Positions 27,095 to 37,551 of a DNA stretch of 64,000 nucleotides are shown here, piece after piece. Origin of the DNA: Enterocloster lavalensis (lineage in GTDB: Bacteria > Bacillota > Clostridia > Lachnospirales > Lachnospiraceae); NCBI RefSeq assembly GCF_902364025.1, contig NZ_CABJCG010000012.1:81949-145948 (forward strand). Direction: 5' to 3'. The position numbers were made by a program, and so were the translations under genes. Every line of letters starts with the position of its first letter. The first letter of the stretch is position 1. A model generated the notes under the pieces. It was not told the origin of the DNA. It worked only from the letters and a program-made list of their open reading frames with translations, and searched no databases.

Positions 27095-28384
27095 TCAGCA
27101 GAGGGATTTGTCCCCCACCATGATGCGGATGATCTCCTCGTTGGTGGCCTTCATACCATCCTTGCCCAGGCGGCCCACATTGGCGATGGTGGCTTCCACG
27201 CCCTTGGTCACGATACCGTCGCCGCCGTAGAACTGCTGGCCGCGGACGTACATGTTGTAACCCAGAATTCCGGCGTCCACGGCGGAAGCGATCTTGGCCG
27301 CGCAGGAGGCCTTTGCTCCGTCACAGACGATGCCGGACACCACCGCCAGGGCGTTGACCACGGTGTGCACCACCTCGTCGTAACCGCCGCCGCAGAGGTA
27401 GGCGATTCCGGCTCCCGCTCCCGCTCCCGCGCTTACTGCGCCGCAGTAGGCGGACAGGCGGCCGATTCTGGTTTTCTGGTGGATGGCGGTCAGGTTGGAT
27501 AATGCCAGGGCCCGGTACATTTTATCCGCGCCGGAGTTCAGCTCCTTCGCGTAAACCACCACCGGGATGGAGGCGGTCATACCCTGGTTGCCGCTGCCGG
27601 AGTTGATCACCACCGGGAGCTCGCAGCCGTTCATTCTGGCGTCGGAACCGGCGGCGGCCATGGCCTTTGCCCTGGTGCGCACGTCGTCCCCGTAGGTGTC
27701 AAGGAGCACCTTGCCGATGTTGGCGCCGTAATTCCCCTTGATGCCCTCCTCGGCGATGGCCATGTTGTAATTCACCTGGCGGTCCAGCAGCTCCTTCACG
27801 TCCTCCACGTCCATGGTGGTGATAAAGTCCCAGATGCCCTCCATGGTCAGCAGGGTGCGGTCGGTCAGGCCCTCCTCGCTCTCGTCCGCCACCGGAATGT
27901 CAAACAGCACCTGGCCGTTCTTCTCCTTGCGCACGATGTTGGTGTGGTAGTTGGCGATGCGCACCAGGGCGCTGTCCCCGCCTTTCCAGAGGGTCACGAT
28001 GATGTCGAAGGTGATGTTGTTATCCACATACTCCACGTCAATGGGGGTGTTTTCCATAAATTCACGGATTTTCCCCACCTTGTCGGAATCCACATGGGCA
28101 ATCACCTCCAGCTCCCGGGAGGCGTCGCCTGCCACGATACCGGCCGCCGCCGCCGCGGGGATTCCCTTCAAATGACCGGTGTTGGGCACGATAACGGACT
28201 TTACGTTTTTGATAATGCTGCCGCTGGCCTGAACCTTCACCCGGTCCGGCATGCCTCCTAAAATATCGCGGGCCACGGCGGCGCCGTAGGCGAGGGCAAT
28301 GGGCTCCGTACATCCCATGGCGGGCACCAGCTCTTCTTTCAAAATCTGAATATACGCACCGTATCTCACATCTGTCTTCTCCAT
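27095..28384 (-). CDS. UPF0597 / L-cysteine desulfidase family protein (CyuA-like)
   Basis: The protein is about 429 aa. The ATG at 28384 follows AGGAG by 6 bp; the earlier ATG overlaps that site. ELVPAMGCTEPIALAYGAA near the N-terminus, VNVP-like VPNTGHLKGIPAAAAAG, and NSGSGNQGMTASIPVVVYA are hallmarks of the UPF0597 family, related to the serine dehydratase alpha chain. Members such as CyuA/YhaM of enterics break cysteine into pyruvate, ammonia and sulfide, probably using an Fe-S cluster held by conserved cysteines. The substrate here could be cysteine or serine. It is a single-gene unit. Confidence 0.88.
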   Translation of the reverse strand: MEKTDVRYGAYIQILKEELVPAMGCTEPIALAYGAAVARDILGGMPDRVKVQASGSIIKNVKSVIVPNTGHLKGIPAAAAAGIVAGDASRELEVIAHVDSDKVGKIREFMENTPIDVEYVDNNITFDIIVTLWKGGDSALVRIANYHTNIVRKEKNGQVLFDIPVADESEEGLTDRTLLTMEGIWDFITTMDVEDVKELLDRQVNYNMAIAEEGIKGNYGANIGKVLLDTYGDDVRTRAKAMAAAGSDARMNGCELPVVINSGSGNQGMTASIPVVVYAKELNSGADKMYRALALSNLTAIHQKTRIGRLSAYCGAVSAGAGAGAGIAYLCGGGYDEVVHTVVNALAVVSGIVCDGAKASCAAKIASAVDAGILGYNMYVRGQQFYGGDGIVTKGVEATIANVGRLGKDGMKATNEEIIRIMVGDKSLC

Positions 28385-28445
28385 GTTCATCTCCTGACCT
28401 TTCGTACAAATTCGAATCGTTTTGGGTTGAATTATTGTTGATTTT

Positions 28446-28474
28446 AGTGTAGCATAGAGGGGATGAGATGTAAA
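28446..28474 (-). promoter_or_regulatory. Promoter of the CyuA-like gene
   Basis: TTTACA (28469-28474) and TACACT (28446-28451) on the minus strand are 17 bp apart, about 60 bp before the start codon. Confidence 0.6.
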
Positions 28475-28577
28475 TTTTAATGATTTTATGATATCGTTTA
28501 ATTTTTTTTATAGAAGAGAACGAGGCTGCAATCACCCACAGGCTTTGCAGGCATCCTTATTTATTCACAAAGAAAGA

Positions 28578-28604
28578 GCGTTGGAATATCATTATTCCAA
28601 ACGC
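28578..28604 (-). terminator. Terminator of the choline-binding-repeat gene
   Basis: GCGTTGGAATA (28578-28588) pairs with TATTCCAAACGC (28593-28604) with one bulged base; on the minus strand a short pyrimidine tract CTCTTTCTTT follows. Confidence 0.7.
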
Positions 28605-28634
28605 CCTTTTTATACATTCCAAACTACATTTCAC

Positions 28635-29366
28635 TTAATATTGCAAGGCAGCATTCAAAAGTGCGTCGCCAGCTTCGAACTCTTCTTCAGCCTTCTTCTG
28701 CGCCTCAGCTGCCGATATGATACCTTCGGACAACTCATAAATATCAGTGGTATCGTTCATCTGTATCGTAATATCCAGCTGATCTACCATCGCAGCGCAC
28801 CCATTTTTATACCGTTCATGGGCCTGCGCAAACCTGGCAGGCGCCTGAACTTCTGCAAACTGAATAAACAGAGTTTTCATCTCATTCAGCACCTGTTTCG
28901 CAGCTTCAACATCACCAGAGTCTATGCTCTCCACGCGGCCTGAGATATCCGCCAACCGTTTACCAAACTCATCAAAACGATCCAAATACTGCTGCTCCGT
29001 CAATACCCCGCTTCCTGCAGCCTGCGCCGTATTGGCGGCATCGGGATTGGTACACGCGCCGCTGGCTGAATCGAAATAATAGGTAACCTGATTTTCAAAC
29101 AAAGGCTCCATGCGCATCTCGCCTGAAGGATTTAAATAATACCATGACTGATTGTCAAGTATCCATCCCGTTTTCATTAAACCATCAGCATCGAAATAAT
29201 ACCAGTTTCCGCCGATTGCGACCCAGCCGCCGGCAGCATAGGAAGCATCGTCATTCTGATACCGCCAGTTGGCCCCATCCGCCTGCCAGCCGCCCGCATA
29301 GGATGTCATAGCCAAAAAACAGGAGCCTAAAGAAGCCGCCAGCAAAACCTTAAAACCCTTTTTCAT
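28635..29366 (-). CDS. Secreted protein with cell-wall/choline-binding repeats
   Basis: The protein is about 243 aa from the ATG at 29366 (9 bp after GGGGGA); an ATG two codons earlier is possible. A signal peptide is clear (MKKGFKVLLAASLGSCFLAM, cleavage near SYAGG). Residues about 25-100 contain three to four choline-binding-type repeats rich in Trp, Tyr and Gly (GGWVAIGGNWYYFDADGLMKT, broken here as GGWVAIGGNWYYFDADG then LMKTGW). The C-terminal about 130 residues are helical and charged, with no known domain. It is probably attached non-covalently to the cell wall. It has its own terminator. Confidence 0.85.
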   Translation of the reverse strand: MKKGFKVLLAASLGSCFLAMTSYAGGWQADGANWRYQNDDASYAAGGWVAIGGNWYYFDADGLMKTGWILDNQSWYYLNPSGEMRMEPLFENQVTYYFDSASGACTNPDAANTAQAAGSGVLTEQQYLDRFDEFGKRLADISGRVESIDSGDVEAAKQVLNEMKTLFIQFAEVQAPARFAQAHERYKNGCAAMVDQLDITIQMNDTTDIYELSEGIISAAEAQKKAEEEFEAGDALLNAALQY

Positions 29367-29688
29367 AGACATATATCCCCCAATCTTTTTTCTTAATCTT
29401 AACCCTGTTTTATAAAATAAGCAAGGCCCTATTCTCCAGAATCTTCCTTTTACTGTCAAACCGGCCTTCTCCCGCACCGCAGAAAGGAGCGAGCCCGGAA
29501 GAAGCTTTGTGATAATTTGTTTTCATTTTCCATATTACGTGGTATACTTGACAGGGCATAAATCTCCTTGCTGTGTAATTGTTTCCCGACAATCCAATTA
29601 TACCATCAAGCGCTGGTTTGTGCCATTTTTGCAGGCAGGAATTAATCATAAATATTTCCGGTTGAGCCGGGTCAGGCAGGTGGATTGG
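29367..29688. other. Divergent intergenic region without a gene
   Basis: The 322 bp lie between the choline-binding-repeat gene and a LysR gene. A TATACT box on the plus strand (near 29542) has no good -35, and a TTGACA just after it has no correctly spaced -10. I saw no convincing coding frame or strong hairpin. Confidence 0.4.
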
Positions 29689-30576
29689 ATGGAGTTTCGT
29701 GAGATTGTCACCTTCATGGAGGTGGCGCAGCTTAAAAGTTTCAGCCGGGCGGCGGAGAAGCTGGGCTATTCGCAGGCGGCTGTGACCATACAGATCAAGC
29801 ATTTGGAGCAGGAGCTGGGGGCGCGTTTGTTTGATCGGATCGGAAAGCAGGTAACACTGACCCACCAGGGGGTGGTGTTCACGGAGCACGCGGGGCGTCT
29901 GATCACGGACATGGCGCGGGCCAGGACGGCGCTTTCGGAGCCGTCGGAGCTTTCCGGGCGGCTGTGTATCGGCACCATCGAATCCATCTGCGCCACGATT
30001 TTCCCGGATCTGCTGAAGGAATATCACCGCCTGTATCCCAGGGTTTCCGTGAGCATTGTCACCGGTTCGCCGGACAAGCTGCTGGATATGATGAACTGCA
30101 ACGCCCTGGATATCGTGTATTTTCTGGACAAGAAGATGTACGACCCCAAGTGGATCAAGGCCCTGGAGGTGCCGGACCGGGTTATTTTCGTCACCAGCGC
30201 GGACAGTCCGCTGGCAAACGCCAGCATTTCCCTGGAGGAAATGATCCGGCAGCCCTTGATTCTGACGGAGAAGGACGCCAGCTACCGTCTCCTGCTGGAG
30301 CAGCATCTGGCGTCCCTTGAGCTGGATATCCATCCGTTTCTGGAAATCGGCAACACGGAATTTATCGTCCGCCTGCTGCGCGACAACCAGGGCGTTTCCT
30401 TTCTGCCGGAATTCACCGTGCGCCAGGACATCGAAAACGGCCGCCTGGTCCCGGTTCACGTCCCGGGCTTTACCATGCGCATCTGGAAACAGATCGTCTA
30501 CCACAAGGATAAGTGGGTGAGCCGGGAGATGGAGGCCTTTCTGCTGCTGGCCGCCCAGTCCGAGCCCCACGGCTGA
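29689..30576 (+). CDS. LysR-family transcriptional regulator
   Basis: The protein is 295 aa from the ATG at 29689, 5 bp behind AGGTGG; the long upstream extension of the frame is not LysR-like. The N-terminal HTH is typical: FREIVTFMEVAQLKSFSRAA, then LGYSQAAVTIQIKHLEQELG. A substrate-binding periplasmic-fold domain follows (about 90-290; LCIGTIESICATIFPDLL). Targets are unknown: the gene after it is a small orphan protein, and the divergent neighbour is the choline-binding-repeat gene. Confidence 0.92.
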   Translation: MEFREIVTFMEVAQLKSFSRAAEKLGYSQAAVTIQIKHLEQELGARLFDRIGKQVTLTHQGVVFTEHAGRLITDMARARTALSEPSELSGRLCIGTIESICATIFPDLLKEYHRLYPRVSVSIVTGSPDKLLDMMNCNALDIVYFLDKKMYDPKWIKALEVPDRVIFVTSADSPLANASISLEEMIRQPLILTEKDASYRLLLEQHLASLELDIHPFLEIGNTEFIVRLLRDNQGVSFLPEFTVRQDIENGRLVPVHVPGFTMRIWKQIVYHKDKWVSREMEAFLLLAAQSEPHG

Positions 30577-30614
30577 GTCCCAATATCAATCAAAACACAA
30601 AAGGAGCGCTGTTT

Positions 30615-30896
30615 ATGGAATTCCCATTTTATGATGAACCCAACACGGCGGCGATTATTTGCCGTCATGTGATGAGCGGCGAGGAACCTGTCCTGTACGT
30701 GTCCCACGATGAGGACGACGGGATGTGGCAGTTTCTGTGCGGTAAAACCGCACATGAAACCGGGGACGGGAGACTTGTTTCACTGAAATTTGTTTTTGAT
30801 TTAGACAATACCGTGGGCGCGTTACGGGATATGCCCTGCGGTTACTATGCCGTGCGCGAGAGCCAAACCGGCCGTTGGGCGGTCCGGAAAAGGTGA
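30615..30896 (+). CDS. Small conserved-looking hypothetical protein
   Basis: The protein is 93 aa, starting at the ATG at 30615 behind AAGGAG. The central segment PVLYVSHDEDDGMWQFLCG is the most striking part, followed by VFDLDNTVGALRDMPCGYYA. There is no membrane segment or signal. The pattern resembles small proteins of the DUF2185/immunity type, but I cannot make that assignment safely. It lies 38 bp after the LysR gene and may be co-transcribed. A strong terminator follows. Confidence 0.65.
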   Translation: MEFPFYDEPNTAAIICRHVMSGEEPVLYVSHDEDDGMWQFLCGKTAHETGDGRLVSLKFVFDLDNTVGALRDMPCGYYAVRESQTGRWAVRKR

Positions 30897-30934
30897 GGGC
30901 ACTACGGGCTGTTTCGCCCGGTCTGCGCAGATAA

Positions 30935-30970
30935 GCGGGGCCTGCCGGCAAAATCGCCGGCAAGCCCCGC
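30935..30970. terminator. Strong hairpin between convergent genes
   Basis: GCGGGGC (30935-30941) pairs with GCCCCGC (30964-30970), with an inner GCCGGC/GCCGGC stem. It has no long U tract on either strand, but its place between the convergent small gene and leuD fits a bidirectional terminator. Confidence 0.6.
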
Positions 30971-30991
30971 CTGTTCCTGTCCATTTTCCAA

Positions 30992-31477
30992 TTACTGACC
31001 GTTGATATAGTTCACCAGCCCGCCTGCGCTGATAATCTTCTGCATAAACGGCGGGAAGGACTGTCCCTGGTAGCTCTCGCCCTTGGTCTTGTTGGTGATT
31101 ATACCGGAGTCAAAGTCCACCTCAACCTCGTCCCCTGCCTCGATGGAACGGGCCGCCTCCGCGCACTCGATGATGGGAAGGCCGATGTTGATGGAGTTGC
31201 GGTAGAAAATCCGGGCAAAGGTCTCGGCGATCACACAGCTGACGCCCGCGCACTTGATGGCCAGAGGCGCGTGCTCTCTGGAGGAGCCGCAGCCGAAGTT
31301 CTTGTTGGCCACAATAATGTCGCCCTTCTGCACCTTGTTCACGAAGTCCTTGTCAATGTCCTCCATACAGTGCACCGCCAGCTCCTCGCCCTTGGTGGCG
31401 TTTAGGTAGCGGGCCGGAATGATTACGTCCGTATCCACATTATCTCCATATTTAAACACATGTCCGCATGCTTTCAT
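30992..31477 (-). CDS. leuD: 3-isopropylmalate dehydratase small subunit
   Basis: The protein is 161 aa, the short LeuD/HacB-like form common in Firmicutes and archaea. [12 protein letters not shown] near residues 15-26, [18 protein letters not shown] near 58-75 and [13 protein letters not shown] near 90-102 are diagnostic of the aconitase swivel domain. With LeuC it isomerises 2- to 3-isopropylmalate in leucine synthesis. The ribosome site is AAGGAG. It follows leuC by 18 bp. Confidence 0.96.
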   Translation of the reverse strand: MKACGHVFKYGDNVDTDVIIPARYLNATKGEELAVHCMEDIDKDFVNKVQKGDIIVANKNFGCGSSREHAPLAIKCAGVSCVIAETFARIFYRNSINIGLPIIECAEAARSIEAGDEVEVDFDSGIITNKTKGESYQGQSFPPFMQKIISAGGLVNYINGQ

Positions 31478-31495
31478 CTTTTATCTTCTCCTTTC

Positions 31496-32758
31496 TCAGT
31501 CCAGCTCGCAGGGGCAGCTGATCTTGCCGGTCACGGCGCTGGCCGCGGCAACCGCGGGGCTTGCCAGGTACACTTCGGAATCCACATGGCCCATACGGCC
31601 CACAAAGTTGCGGTTGGTGGTGGAGATGCAGCGCTCGCCTGCCGCCAGAATGCCCATGTAACCGCCCAGGCAGGGTCCGCAGGTGGGAGTGCTCACGATG
31701 GCTCCCGCTTCCACAAAGATCTCCAGCAGCCCTTCCCGCATGGCCTGCAGATAGATGGCCTGCGTGGCGGGAATCACGATGCAGCGCACGTTTTTCGCAA
31801 CCTTTCTGCCCTTTAAAATCTCAGCCGCCACCCGCATGTCGTCGATGCGCCCGTTGGTGCAGGAGCCGATCACCGACTGGTCGATCTTCACGTCGCCCAC
31901 GTTGTCGATGGTCCTGGTGTTGGAGGGAAGGTGGGGGAAGGAAACCGTGGGCTTGAGCTCGGACAGATCGATCACATAGGTGGCATCGTACTCCGCGTCC
32001 GGGTCCGCCTCGTAAACTTTAAAATCCCGTTTGGAATGTTCCTTCAAATACGCAACGGTCTGCTCATCCACCGGGAAAATGCCGTTCTTTCCGCCGGCCT
32101 CGATGGCCATGTTGCAGATGGTAAACCGGTCGTCCATGGTCAGGTTCTTCACGCCCTCGCCGGTGAATTCCATGGATTTGTAGAGAGCCCCGTCCACGCC
32201 GATCATACCGATGATGTGCAGGATCACGTCCTTGCCGCTGACCCATTTCCCGGGCTTGCCCACCAGCTCAAACTTGATGGCCGAGGGAACCTTGAACCAG
32301 GCCTTGCCGGTCACCATGGCGGCCGCCATATCCGTGGAGCCAACGCCGGTGGAAAATGCGCCCAGCGCGCCGTATGTACAGGTGTGGGAGTCCGCGCCGA
32401 TCATGGCGTCCCCCGCCACAACCAGGCCTTTCTCCGGAAGCAGAGCGTGTTCGATCCCCATGTCGCCCACGTCAAAATAGTTGGTGATCTCATGGCGGCA
32501 GGCAAATTCCCGGCAGCACTTGCAGTTCTCAGCGGACTTGATATCCTTGTTGGGGATAAAATGGTCCATCACCAGCGCGATCTTGTCCTTGTCAAATACC
32601 GTCTGCTTGTCGATCTTTTTCATCTCGTTGATCGCCACCGGCGAGGTGATGTCGTTGCCCAGCACCAGATCCAGATCCGCCTCGATCAACTGTCCGGCTT
32701 TCACCTCCGAAAGCCCCGCATGGGCGGCAAGGATTTTCTGGCTCATCGTCATTCCCAT
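31496..32758 (-). CDS. leuC: 3-isopropylmalate dehydratase large subunit
   Basis: The protein is 420 aa, matching the HacA/LeuC2 type (about 420 rather than about 470 residues), and so fits the short LeuD beside it. Fe-S cluster cysteines are in [14 protein letters not shown] near residue 300 and [13 protein letters not shown] near 358-370. The N-terminal [11 protein letters not shown] and [20 protein letters not shown] are also conserved. The start at 32758 is 8 bp behind GGAGG. It is divergent from a LysR regulator, probably its activator or repressor. Confidence 0.96.
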   Translation of the reverse strand: MGMTMSQKILAAHAGLSEVKAGQLIEADLDLVLGNDITSPVAINEMKKIDKQTVFDKDKIALVMDHFIPNKDIKSAENCKCCREFACRHEITNYFDVGDMGIEHALLPEKGLVVAGDAMIGADSHTCTYGALGAFSTGVGSTDMAAAMVTGKAWFKVPSAIKFELVGKPGKWVSGKDVILHIIGMIGVDGALYKSMEFTGEGVKNLTMDDRFTICNMAIEAGGKNGIFPVDEQTVAYLKEHSKRDFKVYEADPDAEYDATYVIDLSELKPTVSFPHLPSNTRTIDNVGDVKIDQSVIGSCTNGRIDDMRVAAEILKGRKVAKNVRCIVIPATQAIYLQAMREGLLEIFVEAGAIVSTPTCGPCLGGYMGILAAGERCISTTNRNFVGRMGHVDSEVYLASPAVAAASAVTGKISCPCELD

Positions 32759-32821
32759 AAGTAATTCCTCCTTGAATTCTTCTTTTTATAGAGAAAATTT
32801 ATTAAAATTTATTTTCCACGC

Positions 32822-32851
32822 TTTACATTCTAACATAAGAACTGCTATAAT
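32822..32851 (+). promoter_or_regulatory. Promoter of the leu-linked LysR gene
   Basis: TTTACA (32822-32827) and a consensus TATAAT (32846-32851) are 18 bp apart. The downstream AT-rich segment ACATAATATGAATGGTATAT (near 32857-32877) is imperfectly symmetrical and may hold the LysR site; I saw no clear leuC promoter on the other strand. Confidence 0.5.
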
Positions 32852-32937
32852 AAAAATACATAATATGAATGGTATATATGAAAGAAAGTTATATCATTTT
32901 CGCGTCAAATGATTCCATTTAGAGAGGATTTTAGGAT

Positions 32938-33819
32938 ATGGAACAAAACCTGTCACAGTACAAAATTTTTTACGAGGTGGCAAAGGCCGGCAACATTTCC
33001 AAGGCGGCCAAGGAGCTTTACATAAGCCAGCCCGCCATCAGCAAGGCCATCGGCAAGCTGGAGGACAGTCTGGGGCTCTCCCTGTTTACCCGCAGCTCCC
33101 GCGGAGTACAGCTGACCAGCGAAGGGGAGATCCTCTTTGAACATGCCAGAGAGGCCTTCGAAGCCCTGGAGCGGGGCGAGCAGGAGCTTCGCCGGATCCA
33201 GGAATTCGACATCGGCCACCTGCGAATCGGCGTCAGCAACACCCTGTGCAAGTACATCCTGCTCCCGTACCTGAAAACCTTTATCGACCAGTATCCCCAC
33301 ATGAAGGTGACCATTGAGAGCCAGTCCACGGTCCAGACCTTAAACCGCCTGGAGCAGCAGAAGATCGACCTGGGACTGGTGGCGGAGCCGTCCCTGAGAA
33401 AGGACCTCTCCTTTATCCCGGTGATGGACATCCAGGACATTTTCGTGTCCACTAGGGCCTATCTGGAGAACCTGTACCTGCGGGAGGGTTCGGATACCAA
33501 CATCTTTGAGACCGGCAATATCATGCTGTTGGACGAGAACAACATGACCCGCCACCATGTGGACGAGTACATGGCGGAGAATGCCATCTTCCCCCACCAG
33601 ATTCTGGAAGTCACCACCATGGACCTGCTGATTGAATTCGCCAAGATCGGCCTGGGGGTGGCCTGCGTGATCCGGGAGCTGGTACAGAAGGAGCTGGACA
33701 CCGGCGTACTGGTGGAGATTCCCCTGCAGAATTCCATCTCCCGCCGCACCATCGGCTTCGCCTACCACCCCAGCAACCAGGCCATGGCCTTAAAAACGTT
33801 TCTGGAATTCCTGTACTGA
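32938..33819 (+). CDS. LysR-family transcriptional regulator divergent from leuCD
   Basis: The protein is 293 aa. The HTH is LSQYKIFYEVAKAGNISKAA followed by LYISQPAISKAIGKLEDSLG, with the effector domain from about residue 90 (LRIGVSNTLCKYILLPYL). Its divergent placement 180 bp from leuC suggests control of leucine synthesis; this is inferred from position, and the effector (2-isopropylmalate would be a natural guess) is unknown. A strong terminator follows. Confidence 0.93.
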   Translation: MEQNLSQYKIFYEVAKAGNISKAAKELYISQPAISKAIGKLEDSLGLSLFTRSSRGVQLTSEGEILFEHAREAFEALERGEQELRRIQEFDIGHLRIGVSNTLCKYILLPYLKTFIDQYPHMKVTIESQSTVQTLNRLEQQKIDLGLVAEPSLRKDLSFIPVMDIQDIFVSTRAYLENLYLREGSDTNIFETGNIMLLDENNMTRHHVDEYMAENAIFPHQILEVTTMDLLIEFAKIGLGVACVIRELVQKELDTGVLVEIPLQNSISRRTIGFAYHPSNQAMALKTFLEFLY

Positions 33820-33841
33820 CGCAGTTCCCATTTCCCCACAC

Positions 33842-33882
33842 AAAAACTCCCACAACGTCCTGCCGGGCCTGTGGGAGTTTTT
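33842..33882. terminator. Terminator after the leu-linked LysR gene
   Basis: AAAAACTCCCACA (33842-33854) is perfectly complementary to TGTGGGAGTTTTT (33870-33882), giving a long stem with a terminal U5. It is strong in the plus direction and workable in the other. Confidence 0.85.
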
Positions 33883-33939
33883 CCGTTCCGCATCCCCAAT
33901 GGCCCGCCCAAAGTCTATGATAGCGGCCCATTGCAGCGC

Positions 33940-33967
33940 AAAAACGGGGCAAGCCTTGCCTGCCCCG
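33940..33967 (-). terminator. ilvC terminator
   Basis: CGGGGCA (33945-33951) pairs with TGCCCCG (33961-33967); the minus-strand RNA then has five U. It lies 15 bp after the ilvC stop codon. Confidence 0.8.
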
Positions 33968-33981
33968 ATCGTTCATTCTGT

Positions 33982-35028
<1,047 letters not shown>

Positions 35029-35107
35029 TTAAGGTAACAAAACCGACGACTCTCTGTCCGCCTTTGGCCGCGCCCTTAGCTCACAATGTAATATGTAACA
35101 ACTCCGC

Positions 35108-35617
35108 CTACGGCAGATAACGGATATCCTCGGAACCGCGTTCCAGACCCGTAAGGCCCGTTCTGGCCAGCTCCAGAATCTCATAATCCTCCAGCAGGTT
35201 GATCAGCGCATCCAGCTTGGACTGGTCGCCGGTCAGCATAACGGTCAGGGAATCCTTGCCCACGTCCACGATGGTGGCGCGGAAAATGCTGGAAATCGCG
35301 CTGATGGACTGGCGGTCGGCCGCTCCGGCCCTCACCTTGATCATCATCAGCTCCCGGTAAACGGAGCGGTCGGGCTGCAGTTCCTTGATATCCCGCACAT
35401 CCTCCAGCTTGTTGAGCTGGTTCTTGATCTGCTCCAGCACCGTCTGGTCTCCAAGGGAAACCACGGTCATTCTCGAATACCGGGGATCAGCAGTGACACC
35501 CACGGTCAAACTCTCAATATTATAGCCGCGCCGGCTGAACAGTCCGGCCACGCGGGCCAGCACGCCGGCGGTGTTATCAACCAGCAATGACAATACGATT
35601 CTGTCATCCATCATCAT
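35108..35617 (-). CDS. ilvN: Acetolactate synthase small (regulatory) subunit
   Basis: The protein is 167-169 aa; three ATGs in a row at the start leave a two-codon uncertainty. It has an N-terminal ACT domain (LSLLVDNTAGVLARVAGLFS near 8-27, then GYNIESLTVG) and the C-terminal ALS_ss domain. It stimulates the catalytic subunit and confers valine inhibition. The catalytic subunit gene (ilvB) is not in this window, so the holoenzyme must be completed from elsewhere. Confidence 0.95.
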   Translation of the reverse strand: MMMDDRIVLSLLVDNTAGVLARVAGLFSRRGYNIESLTVGVTADPRYSRMTVVSLGDQTVLEQIKNQLNKLEDVRDIKELQPDRSVYRELMMIKVRAGAADRQSISAISSIFRATIVDVGKDSLTVMLTGDQSKLDALINLLEDYEILELARTGLTGLERGSEDIRYLP

Positions 35618-35679
35618 CCCACCCTCTCCATACCATGCCCCTTAACCGGGCATTCGTGACTTTCTTAATAGTAATTTCA

Positions 35680-35708
35680 ATCATAACAACCATTATTCTA
35701 TTTGTCAA
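35680..35708 (-). promoter_or_regulatory. ilvN-ilvC promoter
   Basis: A consensus TTGACA (35703-35708) and TATGAT (35680-35685) on the minus strand are 17 bp apart. The leader is short (about 55 nt) and holds no visible T-box or leader peptide, so control by attenuation is not supported. Confidence 0.75.
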
Positions 35709-35757
35709 TTATATAATAGGAATGGTCATTATGAATTCAGGTTATAGCAAGGCCGGA

Positions 35758-36420
35758 TTACATGGTGAGAAGCAGCTCTTCCAGCTCCCTGGCATCCCGC
35801 ACCACCGCGCAGGCTCCGCTTTGCTCCAGCTCCTCCCGGCTGCCGTAGCCGTGGAGCACGCCCACGCAGTCAATGCCCAGCTCGGCGGCTCCCAGGACGT
35901 CGTGCTCCCGGTCGCCCACCATCACCATCCGGGCGATGCTCTCCCGGTCCGTTCCCAGCCCGGCCCGCTCCAGAAGGTAGCGCATCACGTCCGCTTTTTT
36001 CACCCGGGTTTCCTCCAGGTCGGCTCCGGCCACATGCTCAAAATAACCGTCCAGGTTGAAATGCTTTAAGATCCGCATGGCAAATACCTCCGGCTTGGAG
36101 GTCGCCACCATCAGGTGCTTTCCCGCAGCCGAAAGCCGCTCCAGCATCCCGCGAACGCCCGGGTATTCCAGATTTTCAAGCCATCCCCGGTCCGTGAAAT
36201 ACTCCCGGTACACCAGCACCGCCTCCCTGGACTGCTGCTCCTCAAAGCCGTAAAACCGCCGGAAGCTCTCTGAGAGCGGCGGTCCGATAAACGGTATCAG
36301 GCTGTCCAGGTCGTCCACCTGGATTCCATAGTGCCTCAGCGCATACTGCACGCTCTTGGTAATCCCTTCCTTGGGATTGGTCAGCGTCCCGTCCAGGTCA
36401 AATAATATGTAATCCTTCAA
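35758..36420 (-). CDS. HAD-family hydrolase (phosphoglycolate phosphatase-like)
   Basis: The protein is about 220 aa. The likely start is the TTG at 36420, which follows GGATGGAGG by 9 bp and gives MKDYILFDLDGTLTNPKEG; an ATG 10 codons earlier has no ribosome site. The catalytic DLDGT loop is at residues 8-12, with the cap domain at about 20-85, MVATSKPE and MVGDREHDVLGA (the acidic motif) later. This is the Gph/PgmB group of HAD phosphatases; the substrate cannot be read from sequence. Confidence 0.9.
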   Translation of the reverse strand: MKDYILFDLDGTLTNPKEGITKSVQYALRHYGIQVDDLDSLIPFIGPPLSESFRRFYGFEEQQSREAVLVYREYFTDRGWLENLEYPGVRGMLERLSAAGKHLMVATSKPEVFAMRILKHFNLDGYFEHVAGADLEETRVKKADVMRYLLERAGLGTDRESIARMVMVGDREHDVLGAAELGIDCVGVLHGYGSREELEQSGACAVVRDARELEELLLTM

Positions 36421-36531
36421 ATGTATGATCCTCCATCCCGTTGTTCTCATTTCCTTGGCTTGAGGCCTTGCGGCAGGCGGCAGGCCCCGCTTTTTTGCGC
36501 TTTTGGCGGCAGTCCCCGCCGATCCATCCGC

Positions 36532-37368
36532 CTACAGCGTCCCGCTCTTAAACGCGCGCATCATCTCATGTCCCACGCTGATGCAGGGGCTGTAATCCTC
36601 CACCTGGTCCCGGGTGTACCACCCCGCCTCGGAGAGTTCCTCCTCCTGGAGCCGTATGGTGTCGTCCCCGTCCAGCTCCGCCGTAAAGCCGATCATCACC
36701 GTGTCGGAAAATGCCCAGGGCTGGCTCTTGTAATAGCGGATGTTTTTCACCTTCAGCCCCACTTCCTCCATCACTTCCCGCCGGACGCACTCCTCAAAAG
36801 TCTCCCCGACCTCCACGTAACCTGCGATCAGCGCGAAATGGCGGTAGGTGCCGTGGGCGTAGCGTGACATCAAAAGCTTGTCCCCGTTGGTGATGGCCAC
36901 GATCACAGCCGGGCTGATCTTGGGGTACTCCGTCTGCTTGCAGCCGGGACACACCATGGCCCGCTCGGTCTGGCTGTACTCCATCCTTTGTCCGCAGCGG
37001 CCGCAGAATTTCCGGCTCTCCCGGAAGCGGTAAATCTGCCCGCCCGTGATCCCGGCAAAGCCCTGGTACATGGGATCAAATTTCCGAAAAATCTGCATGC
37101 CCTCCATCACATAGCCGCCAAATTCCGGCACTGCCATGTCCGGCATCCCGAAATAGGCACGGTCGTCGATGGAGAACAGGTATTCCGCCTTCGCGGCGAT
37201 CTCCGGCGCCTCCTCCAGAAGCTCGCCCACGGTGGGGATCATAAGACGGTCCCCCTCCTTCTTCAGCATCACCTTGTTGTACTCATAATGCAGCAAAAAA
37301 TCCCTGTCTTCCGGCTTTTGCCGCCGGAAGGCGGGATCAAATGTCTTTGGTGCTATTTCCTGTATCAT
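36532..37368 (-). CDS. nudC: NAD(+) diphosphatase (NudC-type Nudix hydrolase)
   Basis: The protein is 278 aa. It hydrolyses NADH to NMNH and AMP, and NudC also removes NAD caps from RNA. A four-cysteine zinc site (CGRCG...CPGC near residues 122-143) precedes the Nudix box GYVEVGETFEECVRREVMEE with VGL (near 186-208), and SQPWAFSDTVMIGF is the NudC-specific SQPWPFPxS-like motif. All catalytic glutamates are present. A TATAAT box on the minus strand lies about 70 bp upstream but without a good -35. Confidence 0.95.
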   Translation of the reverse strand: MIQEIAPKTFDPAFRRQKPEDRDFLLHYEYNKVMLKKEGDRLMIPTVGELLEEAPEIAAKAEYLFSIDDRAYFGMPDMAVPEFGGYVMEGMQIFRKFDPMYQGFAGITGGQIYRFRESRKFCGRCGQRMEYSQTERAMVCPGCKQTEYPKISPAVIVAITNGDKLLMSRYAHGTYRHFALIAGYVEVGETFEECVRREVMEEVGLKVKNIRYYKSQPWAFSDTVMIGFTAELDGDDTIRLQEEELSEAGWYTRDQVEDYSPCISVGHEMMRAFKSGTL

Positions 37369-37551
37369 GTCTTACCCGCTTTCCTGTTCCCGTTCCGGCG
37401 GACTGCAAAACAGCCGTTTGTGGGAATCGGTTTTTATTATATCATAAACGAAAGCGGACGTACAGTTCCAGTATCACATTCTTGAATTTTGATTCTTAGT
37501 TGTTACGGTTTGCAGAACTGAGCTTTTCCGCGGGGCTGCAAATCATAACGC

